Notes: generated from the sequence alone by a model not told the origin. 64,000 bases of DNA from an uncultured Candidatus Saccharibacteria bacterium (GCA_948868795.1 CAQRDK010000005.1:1-64000); one strand, 5' to 3'; shown: positions 33,733-42,615, counted from the first letter of the stretch. A program made the numbers and translations.

Positions 33733-34653
33733 ATGATGACAGCTGAATATAGACCGTATAGCGAGCGCACGCCGGATGAGCAGTATAAGAACTTAATACG
33801 AACGGTGCTGGAGAGGGGGACGTGGGGGCCGTCGCCAATGGTAGATAAAGACGGGAAAGAGGTGCGGACGATTGATCTTCTGGGGGCGCCAGTGTCGAGG
33901 TTTAATATTCTAGAGAATGGGGTGCCGTTCTTGACAGAAAGAAGCTTGAAGGGGTTTTGGAAAGGGGCAGTTGGTGAACTTTTGGCGTTTATAAATGGGG
34001 CGCGGACGCAAGAAGAATTGGAAGAATATAAGTGTAAATGGTGGAAATCGTGGTGTACGGAGAAAAAGTGCGCGAAACGAGGGCTTGCGGAAGGTGATCT
34101 CGGGCCGGGCTCGTATGGTGCGGCTTTCCATGATTTTCCGACAGCAGAGGGCGAAGCGTTTAACCAGTTCGCGGAGATCTTGAAACAGATGCGCGAGCGA
34201 CCGGAGTTGAAAACGCATTTTATTTCGCCGTGGATTCCGCAATATACGATTCGGAATAAGGATCATCAGCAGAAAGTCGTGGTTTGCCCGTGCCACGGGT
34301 GGATTCATTTCCGGATTCTGGGCGGGAAACTCAGTATGGTAATGTTCCAGCGGAGTTGCGATATTCTGATTGGCTGCCCGAGCAACTGGGTACAATATTC
34401 AGCGTTACTGCTAGCGGTGGCGGATGTTTTGGGGCTGGAACCGCATGAGTTCGTACATATGATTTCCGATGCGCATATTTACGAAAATCAGATTCCGATG
34501 ATTGAGGAGTTTTTGGCACGACCGACGCATGCGTTCCCAACTTTGAAGATTGTAAATCGGCACGATAATTTGTTTGATTATCGACCGGATGATTTTGAGC
34601 TAACGGATTATGAACCGGAGCCGGCGATAAAAGGGATTCCGGTGGCGATTTAG
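33733..34653 (+). CDS. thyA: Thymidylate synthase
   Basis: Makes dTMP from dUMP with methylene-tetrahydrofolate. The 306 residues carry FLTERSLKGFWKGAVGELL, YGAAFHDF, the active-site region VVVCPCHGWIHF (the Cys of the PCH), QRSCDILIGCPSNWVQYSALL and DAHIYENQ. The usual LPPCH motif reads CPCHG and dimer-partner arginines are not clear, so it is a divergent ThyA. GGAGGT precedes the ATG and TATAAT is at 33708-33713. It heads a cluster with a 30-residue peptide, a cytidylyltransferase-deaminase fusion and a HIT protein, a nucleotide-salvage setting. Confidence 0.93.
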   Translation: MMTAEYRPYSERTPDEQYKNLIRTVLERGTWGPSPMVDKDGKEVRTIDLLGAPVSRFNILENGVPFLTERSLKGFWKGAVGELLAFINGARTQEELEEYKCKWWKSWCTEKKCAKRGLAEGDLGPGSYGAAFHDFPTAEGEAFNQFAEILKQMRERPELKTHFISPWIPQYTIRNKDHQQKVVVCPCHGWIHFRILGGKLSMVMFQRSCDILIGCPSNWVQYSALLLAVADVLGLEPHEFVHMISDAHIYENQIPMIEEFLARPTHAFPTLKIVNRHDNLFDYRPDDFELTDYEPEPAIKGIPVAI

Positions 34654-34706
34654 GCGTTCGAAGTTTGGTAATTGGGTTTCGAGAGTTAATTAATAAAGGA
34701 GTTAGA

Positions 34707-34799
34707 ATGGAACAGAATACGGTGAAAAAGATGGTGAGCGAGCAAACGATTATTGATGAGGAGACGGGAGTTTTGAAATGCTCGATTCAAAGTTTCTAG
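34707..34799 (+). CDS. 30-residue leader or coupling peptide
   Basis: A short frame starting at ATG 34707 with a good AAAGGAG site 6 nt upstream, encoding MEQNTVKKMVSEQTIIDEET and ten more residues. It ends at 34799, inside the next gene, whose ATG at 34778 it overlaps by 22 bp. The next gene has no ribosome site of its own except GGAG within this frame, so coupled translation is likely. It may be a real small protein or only a coupling device. Confidence 0.55.
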   Translation: MEQNTVKKMVSEQTIIDEETGVLKCSIQSF

Positions 34800-35734
34800 A
34801 GAATGTGAGCGAGGCGCGGAAGGCCGGCAAGTCGATTGGGCTAGTGCAGGGTTCGTGGGACTTGTTCCACCTCGGGCATTTACGATATATTCTGAAGGCG
34901 CGGGGGTTGTGTGATTTCTTGATTATTGCGATGGATAGCGACGAGAAGATTCGCAAACGCAAAGGGCCGACGCGGCCGGTAATCCCGGAGGGGGAGCGGT
35001 ATGAGTTTATTTCCCTGCTCGGGATTGCGGATGAAGTTGTCGTGAAAGCGGCGGACGAGCCGAAGTGGCATTTGATTAAGACGGTGAAGCCGGATGTTTT
35101 GGTCGCGATTAAGGAGAATTATACGGACGAACAGGTCGAGAAGTTGGAGAAGTTTTGCGGGAAAGTAGCAGTTTTGCCACGCCAGGCGAAAACTTCGACT
35201 TCAGATAAAATTCGCCAGATTACACTTAGCAGTCGCTTGCGCAAGGTGGAAGGGGTTGAAGAAAAAGTTGCGAAGGCAGCGGCCGGCATGAAGAAACGAA
35301 TTCATTATTCAAAAGAAATGCCAGAGCCGATTCCGGAACTCTTGAAGGAACTGAGAAAATCGACGGATGATGTTTGTCCGACGGCAGCGGCGTGTTTTTG
35401 GAACGGGCAGTGGATGTTCGGAACGAACCAGATTGATTTTACAATTCCAGAGTATGATATTCAGAATCGGACAGAGTTGTTTTATGACACGGTTGAACAT
35501 GCGGAAATTAACCTTTTGAAGAAGCTTGGAAAAGTAAAAACACTCGAGAATACGGCGTTTTATGTAACGTTGTTCCCTTGCGACCATTGTATGAAAGTTT
35601 TGGCGAATAAGGGCGTGAAAGAGGTTTATTATCTCGAAGATCATCCGGATCGAAACTGGAGCAAGCGTTCGCATGCTTTGGCAGAGAAGAAAGGTATTAA
35701 GACGATTTGTTTAGTGGAGGGTGGCAATGAGTAG
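34778..35734 (+). CDS. Cytidylyltransferase-like/deaminase fusion
   Basis: A 318-residue two-domain protein. Residues about 18-150 are a nucleotidyltransferase of the HldE/TagD type, with VQGSWDLFHLGHLRYI (HxGH) and PVIPEGERYEFISLL; the usual STTxxI end appears as TSTSDKIRQI. Residues about 175-318 are a zinc-dependent cytidine/dCMP deaminase fold with HAEINLL near residue 241 and PCDHC near residue 267. The natural guess, given thyA upstream, is dCMP to dUMP conversion feeding dTMP synthesis. The role of the transferase domain is unclear. I know of no standard enzyme with this order of domains. It overlaps the 30-codon frame before and the HIT gene after it. Confidence 0.85.
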   Translation: MLDSKFLENVSEARKAGKSIGLVQGSWDLFHLGHLRYILKARGLCDFLIIAMDSDEKIRKRKGPTRPVIPEGERYEFISLLGIADEVVVKAADEPKWHLIKTVKPDVLVAIKENYTDEQVEKLEKFCGKVAVLPRQAKTSTSDKIRQITLSSRLRKVEGVEEKVAKAAAGMKKRIHYSKEMPEPIPELLKELRKSTDDVCPTAAACFWNGQWMFGTNQIDFTIPEYDIQNRTELFYDTVEHAEINLLKKLGKVKTLENTAFYVTLFPCDHCMKVLANKGVKEVYYLEDHPDRNWSKRSHALAEKKGIKTICLVEGGNE

Positions 35735-36242
35735 CGAAGATGTAGCCGGGGTCGGGGTGGGGATGCCCAGTCCTGAGGTCGGGCGGGGCTGGGGTAAGTA
35801 TAAATACATTTATCCGCCGAATGCGCGGGGGCAGGAGCAGCTGGACATTATGCTGCGGATGGAGGCGGCGGACCGCGATCCGATGGCGCCGGAGTATATC
35901 GAGCAAGAGATTTTGTTCATGACGAAGTATTGGCATGTTTCGCGGAATCGTTTCCCTTATGAGGGGGCGGAGCAGCAGTTTTTGATTGTGGCGGTGGATC
36001 CGGTTTATAAAATCGAAGATATGACGCCGGAGATGTGGCTGGATATGCAGCAGATTTGGTATAAGTTGATGAATGAGTATCAGATGGAAGGCGGGGCGTT
36101 CTGTATGCGCTTTGGCGATCCGGCACGATCGGGGGCGTCGCTCACAAGGTTGCATGCACACTTAATCATGCCCGCTGAGGGCGAAAAAGTGCGGCCGCCG
36201 ATTGGGGGAAAGAAAGCTCTGAAGCCGGGATTACATTTGTAG
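35727..36242 (+). CDS. HIT-family protein
   Basis: A 171-residue histidine-triad superfamily protein. The signature region is LTRLHAHLIMPAEGEK, with two of the three usual histidines (H-x-H-x-x), and the PFNR-type segment is replaced by SRNRFPYEGAEQQFLIV. It probably binds or hydrolyses nucleotides such as dinucleoside polyphosphates. The missing third His suggests an Ap4A phosphorylase/GalT-like branch. The ATG at 35727 has GGAGG 6 nt upstream and overlaps the fusion gene by 8 bp, so it belongs to the same operon. Confidence 0.75.
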   Translation: MSSEDVAGVGVGMPSPEVGRGWGKYKYIYPPNARGQEQLDIMLRMEAADRDPMAPEYIEQEILFMTKYWHVSRNRFPYEGAEQQFLIVAVDPVYKIEDMTPEMWLDMQQIWYKLMNEYQMEGGAFCMRFGDPARSGASLTRLHAHLIMPAEGEKVRPPIGGKKALKPGLHL

Positions 36243-36287
36243 TTAGTGCTTCTAGTTTTTGTAGTCGGCGTTTTGGGGTTGTAGTTG

Positions 36288-36323
36288 AAAAACTCCTCCG
36301 CGTTTCTATATGGAGGAGTTTTC
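36288..36323. terminator. Bidirectional terminator
   Basis: AAAAACTCCTCC pairs with GGAGGAGTTTTC across a 12-nt loop, serving the HIT operon and yebC. Confidence 0.9.
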
Positions 36324-36345
36324 TGATTTTAGGACTCGCGTTGTT

Positions 36346-37047
36346 TTATGCGGCGTTAGTATGGACGGCGGTGACGTCGTCAAGGTCGTCAAGAGCATCA
36401 AGAAGTTTCTCGACTTTTTCTTCGTCGGCTTCGGCGACAGCAATGGTCGTGGTCGGGATGTATTTCAGCTCGGCGTCGGTGACAGTGAGGCCGGAGTCAA
36501 TCAGAGCGGCGCGGACTTTCATGAGGTCGCTCGGCGCAGTGAGGATTTCGAGACCTTCATCGGTTTCGTCAACATCTTCGGCGCCGCTATCTAGCGCGGT
36601 CATCATAGCATCTTCGCCTTTTTCGGAAATCATAATCCAGCCTTTGCGGGCAAACTGGAACATAACGGAACCAGGGTCAGCCATGCGGCCGCCATTCTTC
36701 GAGAGGGTGTTGCGGACTTCTGGCATAGTGCGGTTCTTATTGTCGGTCGCGACTTCGATAATGATGCCAACGCCGCCAGGGCCGTAACCTTCATAAGTTT
36801 CTTCGATGAGAGCAGCGGCGGACTTGTCAGCGACGCGGGCAATAGCACGTTCGATATTCACCTTCGGCATATTTGCCTGACGAGCCTTCTCGAGCATCAT
36901 CGCGAGCGACGGGTTCATGTTTGGGTCGGTGCCGGAACGCGCGGCGATAGCGATTTGGTTAGCAATTTTCGTGAAGAGCGCGCCACGCTTTGCGTCGACG
37001 ACGGCTTTCTGGCGTTTGGTGGTGGCCCATTTACTGTGTCCGGACAT
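36346..37047 (-). CDS. yebC: YebC/PmpR-family protein
   Basis: A 233-residue protein of the YebC/PmpR family, linked to transcription control and to relief of ribosome stalling at proline stretches. It starts MSGHSKWATTKRQKAVVDAK, the hallmark, followed by GTDPNMNPSLAMMLEKARQANMPKVNIERAI, YEGYGPGGVGIIIE and KNGGRMADPGSVMFQF. GGAAGGAA lies before the ATG. Proline-rich proteins elsewhere in this window would suit a stalling-relief role, but that is inference. Confidence 0.95.
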   Translation of the reverse strand: MSGHSKWATTKRQKAVVDAKRGALFTKIANQIAIAARSGTDPNMNPSLAMMLEKARQANMPKVNIERAIARVADKSAAALIEETYEGYGPGGVGIIIEVATDNKNRTMPEVRNTLSKNGGRMADPGSVMFQFARKGWIMISEKGEDAMMTALDSGAEDVDETDEGLEILTAPSDLMKVRAALIDSGLTVTDAELKYIPTTTIAVAEADEEKVEKLLDALDDLDDVTAVHTNAA

Positions 37048-37144
37048 AAGTTTCCTTCCCTATTGTTATTTTGATCAAAACTAGTTGTTTCTATTATACC
37101 ATACTTTTCCAGATACGGAAGACTGGCATGATTATAGATGCTTC

Positions 37145-37591
37145 TTATGAACACTTCGGTTCGATGAAGTGAATCATGGTGGAAAAGTTGCCTTTCCCGT
37201 CTAGGTACTCGAGTTCATAGTCGTATTTGCGATGATAGCAATCGGCTCTTTCGTAGATTTCTTTGACTTCGCTATCTTTTCCAGAGAAAGTTTCCCATTT
37301 TGGATCGCTAAGCGGTGGGAGAGTTATTTCGCAGGGCGTAGTTTCTAGACTGAGTGAAGCAAAGTCTATAGATGCGAGAGCTTCTACAAGCTCCGAATTA
37401 TCCTCGATAGTGCCGAGAGCATAGTCGAAATATTGCCCGTCCGTCGTCCAGTTACAACCCAGCCCGACGAGGTCAATCCACGGGACTATGCCTGCAGCAC
37501 ATTCCCAAAAGTTGCCAATAGTTTCGACTTGTTGCCAATCAGAGCAATCAAAAGTGGCTTTGATGCCACGGAAAATTGTATTATTATCCAT
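37145..37591 (-). CDS. Uncharacterised 148-residue protein
   Basis: I do not recognise this family. It begins MDNNTIFRGIKATFDCSDWQ and ends with a Cys near the C-terminus (EPKCS). Six cysteines are spread along the chain and there is no signal peptide. Reading direction is the same as tRNA-Leu just upstream (start 11 nt from the tRNA's 3' end), so it may be co-transcribed with the tRNA. Ribosome site and promoter are unclear, and confidence is moderate. Confidence 0.55.
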   Translation of the reverse strand: MDNNTIFRGIKATFDCSDWQQVETIGNFWECAAGIVPWIDLVGLGCNWTTDGQYFDYALGTIEDNSELVEALASIDFASLSLETTPCEITLPPLSDPKWETFSGKDSEVKEIYERADCYHRKYDYELEYLDGKGNFSTMIHFIEPKCS

Positions 37592-37601
37592 AATGAAATC
37601 G

Positions 37602-37688
37602 TGGTGCCCGAGACAGGGGTTGAACCTGCACCTGATTGCTCAGACTAGCACCTGAAGCTAGCGCGTCTGCCAATTCCGCCACTCGGGC
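37602..37688 (-). tRNA. tRNA-Leu(CAG)
   Basis: Class II tRNA with acceptor GCCCGAG/CTCGGGC, anticodon stem CTAGC/GCTAG with loop TTCAGGT, a long variable arm and encoded CCA. TATAAT (37762-37757) lies about 65 nt upstream. Confidence 0.95.
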
Positions 37689-37766
37689 ACATGTGTCGAC
37701 AACTTGTTCCCGGCGAGGAATAAGTGTAGCTCGCAACGGTGGGTCGACTTGGAGTTATTATATCAC

Positions 37767-37795
37767 AAAATACCCCTGTCTGGTAGGGGTATTTT
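37767..37795. terminator. Bidirectional terminator after ftsH
   Basis: AAAATACCCCT (37767-37777) pairs with AGGGGTATTTT (37785-37795). It ends ftsH 30 nt after its stop codon and abuts the tRNA-Leu promoter. Confidence 0.9.
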
Positions 37796-37826
37796 AATGC
37801 GTTATTTAGTTTCGGTGGCAGTAGAT

Positions 37827-39731
37827 TTAGTGAAGTTTGGCGGCGGCAGGGAGTTTCGCATCTTTAAGAAGCGGAGCAAGTTCTTCTTCCTCGAGGGTTT
37901 CTTGCTTCAGGAGAGCTTCGGCGAGGCGGTCGAGGACAGCGGTGTTTGCTTTCAGAACAGCTTCAGCACGAGCTGCGGCTTCGTCGGAAAGAAGTTTGAC
38001 TTCTTGATCGATAAGTTCGGCGGTTTTCTCAGAATAAGGTTTGCCGGTGGCGATAGTATAATAGCCAGTTTCCCCTTCCGGGAAGACGAGGTTGCGAGTT
38101 TGTTTACCCATACCTTCTTCGACAATCATCTCTTTGCTAAGCTGGGCAACATTCTGGAGGTCGGAAGAAGCACCAGTCGTGATGGCTTCAGGGCCGAAAA
38201 CGAGTTTCTCGGCGATACGACCACCCATAGCGCGAGCCAGAATATCTTTGAGTTCATAAATATTCTTATAGCTGCGATCTTCGGGCGGGAGGAACCAGGT
38301 GACGCCGCCGGTGTGCCCACGAGGGATAATCGTGACTTTATGGACAGGATCGGAATCCGGTAAGACATGGCCGACAATGGCGTGACCAGCTTCGTGATAA
38401 GCGGTAAGCTTACGTTCATGGTCATTCATGACTTTGCTCTTGCGCTCCGGGCCAATGGCGACACGCTCAAAGGCTTCGGTCAAATCTTGGTTAGTGATTT
38501 CTTTGTGGCCTTCGCGGGCGGCGGTAATGGCGGCTTCGTTTGCGATATTAGCGAGGTCGGCGCCGGAGCTACCAGCGGTTTTTGCGGCGAGAGCGTCGAG
38601 ATTGACGTCCTTCGTGACAGGTTTGTTCTTGAAGTGAACGTTTAAAATCTCAAGACGGTCTTTGCGCTCCGGGAGAGTGACGTTGATATGGCGATCGAAG
38701 CGACCTGGGCGGAGGAGGGCCTTGTCGAGCATATCAACACGGTTCGTGGCGGCAATGACGATGACGCCAGAGTCATTGTCGAAACCGTCCATCTCAACGA
38801 GAATTTGGTTCAAAGTCTGCTCGTCTTCGCGGCCAGCACCACCGCGAGCATCGCGTTTATGGGCGACGGCGTCGATTTCGTCGATGAAGATAATTGAGGG
38901 GGCATTCTTTTTCGCCTTCGCAAAGAGATCGCGAACGCGAGAAGCACCAACACCGACGAACATTTCGGCGAATTCAGAACCGGAAATACTGAAGAATGGC
39001 ACAGCAGCTTCGCCGGCGACGGCACGCGCCATGAGGGTTTTACCAGTGCCCGGCTCGCCAGCAAGGAGAACGCCGCGCGGGATTTTGGCGCCAAGTTTTT
39101 CGTACTTTTTCGGCTCTTTCAAGAAATCAACAACTTCCTCGAGATCTTGTTTCGCAGCTTCGTTCCCGGCAACATCTTTGAAGAGGACTTTTTTCTTGTC
39201 GGGACCGTAAAGCTTCGCCTTAGCCTTGCCGAAGCCCATGGATTGATTGTTCATGGACTGGGCTTGGCGCATCATAGAGCTAAAGAATAGAATGATAATG
39301 ATGACCGGGATAACGATAATTGCGATATCGAGAGCATAGTCCCAGAAACTGGAGACTTCTTTGTATTCGATGACGGGGTATTTGGACCGGCACTCGGTCA
39401 GTTCATCACCGTTTTTGTCGACGCAATGGTCGATGAGCCCCTGCTCGTAAAGCGTGCCGGAAGCATCTTTGCGGGAAGTTTGAGAATAACGGTCTTCGCC
39501 CTTCTTGGTGATTTTGAGCGTGCTACCTTCGACGGTAATTTTCGCGATGTCGCCATTTTCGTCGTTCGCACGGGCAATTACGTCAGAGAGCGGGACTTCT
39601 TCAATGGTTTGGCTCGGAGTAAAGAGGGTGGCAAGCATGCCGCAAAAAATGACGAGCAGAAAAATAAACGAAAACCAGCGGAGAACATTACTTCCCTTTT
39701 GTTGTGGTTTTTTCTTGGTGGCTTGTGGCAC
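37827..39731 (-). CDS. ftsH: ATP-dependent zinc metalloprotease FtsH
   Basis: Membrane-bound AAA+ protease that removes misfolded membrane proteins. The 634 residues have two membrane helices (about 18-37 and 127-147) around an external domain, then the AAA module with Walker A GEPGTGKT near 224, Walker B IIFIDEID, the second region of homology (ATNRVDMLDKALLRPGRFDR), and the zinc site HEAGH near 444. The C-terminus is helical. The start codon is GTG at 39731, read as MPQATKKK, with an excellent AAGGAGGTCATC. The extended recombinase frame (to 39745) stops just upstream, so integrated-element transcription could run into ftsH. Confidence 0.97.
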   Translation of the reverse strand: MPQATKKKPQQKGSNVLRWFSFIFLLVIFCGMLATLFTPSQTIEEVPLSDVIARANDENGDIAKITVEGSTLKITKKGEDRYSQTSRKDASGTLYEQGLIDHCVDKNGDELTECRSKYPVIEYKEVSSFWDYALDIAIIVIPVIIIILFFSSMMRQAQSMNNQSMGFGKAKAKLYGPDKKKVLFKDVAGNEAAKQDLEEVVDFLKEPKKYEKLGAKIPRGVLLAGEPGTGKTLMARAVAGEAAVPFFSISGSEFAEMFVGVGASRVRDLFAKAKKNAPSIIFIDEIDAVAHKRDARGGAGREDEQTLNQILVEMDGFDNDSGVIVIAATNRVDMLDKALLRPGRFDRHINVTLPERKDRLEILNVHFKNKPVTKDVNLDALAAKTAGSSGADLANIANEAAITAAREGHKEITNQDLTEAFERVAIGPERKSKVMNDHERKLTAYHEAGHAIVGHVLPDSDPVHKVTIIPRGHTGGVTWFLPPEDRSYKNIYELKDILARAMGGRIAEKLVFGPEAITTGASSDLQNVAQLSKEMIVEEGMGKQTRNLVFPEGETGYYTIATGKPYSEKTAELIDQEVKLLSDEAAARAEAVLKANTAVLDRLAEALLKQETLEEEELAPLLKDAKLPAAAKLH

Positions 39732-39744
39732 GATGACCTCCTTA

Positions 39745-41796
39745 TTATGGTTTCAGATGTGGCAGATATGCCATATATAATATGTTGCAAAATACATGGG
39801 GTGATTTTAGTCTGTCGACCAAAAATCTTGAATGGTCTGGGTGATCGGATTTGAACCGACGACCTCGCAGTCCCGAACCGCGCGCGCTACCAGCTGCGCC
39901 ACACCCAGATATATCTATTATGTTATCACAGATTGAGGAAAATGGGAAGGAGTTGCAGAAAAGTTCTGGTGTATTTTGTGGTTGTATGGTATAATTAGTT
40001 GTACCGGGGCGTAGCACAGTTGGTAGCGCGCAGCGTTTGGGACGCTGAGGTCGCCTGTTCGAGTCAGGTCGCCCCGACCATAGCTTATATAAATGCGATT
40101 TTAGTGAATTCGACCCCTGTAAAATGGGCGAATTTTTTGTTAATGCCCCAGAGAGGGAGTTTTTGATAAGTTCTTGTTCAATTTTGCGCTTGCCCTCATC
40201 TAGAGTTTGAACCCAAGGGTACGGTTTTACCTCTATAACTTTGGTTGTTAATGCCTTAGTAGATTTTTGTGGAACAACGATTGCTTCGTTTAACTCGTCA
40301 ATGTCGACTTGACGAAGAGTAGCTTTTGGACCGATGGCGAGCAGGATCGCCCTGCGCTCGCCAATGTCTTCTGCTAATTCAAACTTTTCTTTAGGACTAG
40401 TTAGTGTGTTCAGAGTTTTACCGATAATCTCATACCATTTACGCTGACGCTCTTCGTTATCTTCTGATGAGCGTTTAATATCTTCCATTAGAGACTGAAT
40501 GTGTTTAGACTCCTTCGTAAACAACTCATCATCGATAATACCTCTTGTGCGCATATTAACTAGTTCATGTAATTGTTTCTCACAATCGTCCATACTCGCA
40601 TTCTTAATCTTCGCAATATCATATCGTTCTAATAGTTCCTTTTCTCTAATACCGTCTAAGATTTCCATTGCCCACTGATAGAGGAGTGGGTGAAGCGTAT
40701 AATGGTCAAGAATTGTGTCAATTTGCCTAAAGGCTTCTTTTTCGCTAATTGTTCCACGCATATTGCATTTACGATAGGGGCTTTTCTTAGTACATTTATA
40801 ATACATATGCTCCGCATAAGTGCCGTCAGATAGGGGTCGGTCATGATGTTCGCCAATAATGGAACAACCGCAGTGAGCGCAGCTTAGTAGACCCTTAAGT
40901 TCATAACGCGTAGACTTGACTAGTGTTTTAGGGCGGAGATTATGGTCTTCCGCATATTTACTTTTAAGACGCTGTACTCTCCAATATTCATCTTCAGTAA
41001 TCATAGGTTGCCAAGCTCCTTGGTGGAAGATATTTTTATCTTCAATATCTCGCACTTTACCCATATAGAACGGATTTTCTAAGATACCATGTAGTCCGCC
41101 AAGCGTTAAGGGCTTGCCGCCAACCTTTTTACGTTTCAGGGTAGTAAAATGATAATCTTCGTTTAAGATACAAAGCAAATCAGGCACAGTATAATTTCCA
41201 GTAAGATATAGCTTGAACATTCGTTGGAGGACGTAAAAACGTTCTGGATCAATGATAACTGTTGGTTGATTATTTTCATCCCGTGAGTTTAGGTAGCCTT
41301 GCGGAGCAACTCCAGTACAATGACCGTGCTTGTTTTTGCTTCGTACTCCTCTAGTAACGTTTTTACTCAAATCAATCGAGTACTGAGTAGCCATGCTCGC
41401 TTCAACTCCGAAGACGATAGTATTGTCTTCTGGACGATAGACTCGGTCGTTTGTATGAATTAACTTTAACTTACCATCAATAAGCAGCTGCTGAATAATG
41501 CCGTTTTCTTTAGGGTTGCGAGCTAGGCGATTTGTTTGCCAACAGATAATACCATTCGCCTTACCCTGTTCGATCATTCGTACCATTTGGTCAAACTTTG
41601 GACGGTTATTACACTTACTAGCGGAAGCAGCCTCTTGGAAAATCTTGACAACTTTATAGTTGTTCTTTGCTACAATTTGTTTCGCAATATCTAACTGGTC
41701 GGGGAGCGAAGCCATCTGACGGTCTTCACCTTCTGTAGATTTGCGTGCGTAGACAATAAACTTTAAGTCCTTTGGGTTCACGCTTGTTATACTCAT
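39745..41796 (-). CDS. Large serine recombinase with swapped C-terminus
   Basis: Site-specific recombinase of the large serine family. The resolvase domain has VYARKS with catalytic Ser20, SLPDQ and GIICWQTNRLARN. A recombinase domain follows (about 170-290), then a zinc ribbon (CAHCGCS near 305, KCTKKSPYRKC near 335) and a coiled coil (about 390-460). The element encodes residues 1 to about 575, ending LYKLWSG at the att core. The remaining 108 residues are read from antisense tRNA-Pro(TGG) and flanking host DNA (RPDSNRRPQRPKRC), so they are an integration by-product. In the excised circle the frame would instead continue with FVKQGLTKFLEE and stop at 50970, giving about 601 residues. AAGGAG precedes the ATG. 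Confidence 0.93.
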   Translation of the reverse strand: MSITSVNPKDLKFIVYARKSTEGEDRQMASLPDQLDIAKQIVAKNNYKVVKIFQEAASASKCNNRPKFDQMVRMIEQGKANGIICWQTNRLARNPKENGIIQQLLIDGKLKLIHTNDRVYRPEDNTIVFGVEASMATQYSIDLSKNVTRGVRSKNKHGHCTGVAPQGYLNSRDENNQPTVIIDPERFYVLQRMFKLYLTGNYTVPDLLCILNEDYHFTTLKRKKVGGKPLTLGGLHGILENPFYMGKVRDIEDKNIFHQGAWQPMITEDEYWRVQRLKSKYAEDHNLRPKTLVKSTRYELKGLLSCAHCGCSIIGEHHDRPLSDGTYAEHMYYKCTKKSPYRKCNMRGTISEKEAFRQIDTILDHYTLHPLLYQWAMEILDGIREKELLERYDIAKIKNASMDDCEKQLHELVNMRTRGIIDDELFTKESKHIQSLMEDIKRSSEDNEERQRKWYEIIGKTLNTLTSPKEKFELAEDIGERRAILLAIGPKATLRQVDIDELNEAIVVPQKSTKALTTKVIEVKPYPWVQTLDEGKRKIEQELIKNSLSGALTKNSPILQGSNSLKSHLYKLWSGRPDSNRRPQRPKRCALPTVLRPGTTNYTIQPQNTPELFCNSFPFSSICDNIIDISGCGAAGSARGSGLRGRRFKSDHPDHSRFLVDRLKSPHVFCNILYMAYLPHLKP
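39833..39908 (-). tRNA. tRNA-Pro(CGG)
   Basis: Acceptor CTGGGTG/CACCCAG, anticodon loop TTCGGGA on stem CGCGG/CTGCG, encoded CCA. It lies 97 bp from the tRNA-Pro(TGG) gene on the opposite strand. Its 3' end (CACCCAGACCA) does not match the att core. Confidence 0.93.
40005..40080 (+). tRNA. tRNA-Pro(TGG), integration target
   Basis: Acceptor CGGGGCG/CGCCCCG with the C1-G72 pair typical of tRNA-Pro, anticodon stem CAGCG/CGCTG with loop TTTGGGA, encoded CCA. Its last 8 bases (CCCGACCA) are the attachment core of the adjacent mobile element, which starts directly at the 3' end. An extended -10 box GGTATAAT precedes it. Confidence 0.95.
40073..40080. other. Left attachment site, tRNA side
   Basis: CCCGACCA closes tRNA-Pro(TGG). 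It recurs at 51052-51059 and 53333-53340. On the minus strand it is read by the recombinase frame as Trp-Ser-Gly. Confidence 0.8.
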
Positions 41797-41838
41797 AATA
41801 ATTTGTCTCCTTAAATTAATTTTCGTTATTTTGACATA

Positions 41839-41900
41839 AAAAGTATAGACCTTTGTTTTTCAACAGGTTATAACTGGTTTTCTAAAAGGTCTATGCTTTT
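41839..41900. repeat. Inverted repeat upstream of recombinase
   Basis: AAAAGTATAGACCTTT (41839-41854) and AAAGGTCTATGCTTTT (41885-41900) are inverted with one mismatch; a smaller AACAG/CTGGTT pair lies inside. This 160-bp gap between the recombinase and SSB-like genes holds no gene, so an operator, hairpin or origin is plausible. Confidence 0.65.
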
Positions 41901-41983
41901 AGCGGTGCGAGGCTAATGTTTAAAAATCTTGCGATATCTTCCGATTAGCCGATGTACCGTTGTAATTGATTATGTTTTTACTC

Positions 41984-42529
41984 TCAAAATGGAATGTCGT
42001 CTAAGTTGATTTCCTCCTCGTCGTCTAAAACATCTAATGCTGCTTCTGGGTCGCTTTTATCTTCATCAGAGTAGCCATCGTCTTTCAGTTCATCTAAGTA
42101 CTCCGAGGTCATCGCGTCCTCTTCATTAACGGCTGGTTTCATAATAACTACAGCTTTTAGAGACTGGCTTACTCCATTACCGAATTGCTTATGATGATAT
42201 TCGTATGCTTTGGCAACTAGCGAAATAACTGCTCCCCTATTTAGACCTTCGATAGCGTCCTTACCAGTCATATTGACCACCTTAGTACGATCTGTAAATT
42301 TGAATTTAAATCGCTCCTCTCCTTCGTATTCGCTGAATTGAGCTACTCCAGCCTGTTCGGCTTTTCCGATTTTATTTTGTTTTACCCATGTTTCGATTTT
42401 TGACCTTACGACAGGGTCATCAATCACTACCATGATAGATTTACCATACGGGTTGTCATCTTCAAGATTAGCGAATGCCACCTTAAGATTTTTCAGTTTG
42501 ATAATTCTTAGATCTTTTTCCTTGTTCAT
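41984..42529 (-). CDS. SSB-like single-stranded DNA-binding protein
   Basis: 181 residues. The body (about 1-125) has beta-rich stretches such as LRIIKLKNLKVAFANLEDD and FKFKFTDRTKVVNMTG, compatible with an OB-fold of the phage ssDNA-binding type. An acidic tail of about 40 residues ends EEINLDDIPF, the SSB C-terminal peptide that docks replication and repair proteins. The sequence is not close to ordinary bacterial Ssb. Its place between the recombinase and the ATPase suggests a role in element replication. Confidence 0.75.
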   Translation of the reverse strand: MNKEKDLRIIKLKNLKVAFANLEDDNPYGKSIMVVIDDPVVRSKIETWVKQNKIGKAEQAGVAQFSEYEGEERFKFKFTDRTKVVNMTGKDAIEGLNRGAVISLVAKAYEYHHKQFGNGVSQSLKAVVIMKPAVNEEDAMTSEYLDELKDDGYSDEDKSDPEAALDVLDDEEEINLDDIPF

Positions 42530-42615
42530 TTCCTTTTACCTCGTTTATTGTTCCATATGTTAGCATTGCGCTAGGGTGAACCTCGAATATGATACATATT
42601 TTCCTCCATTGATTT

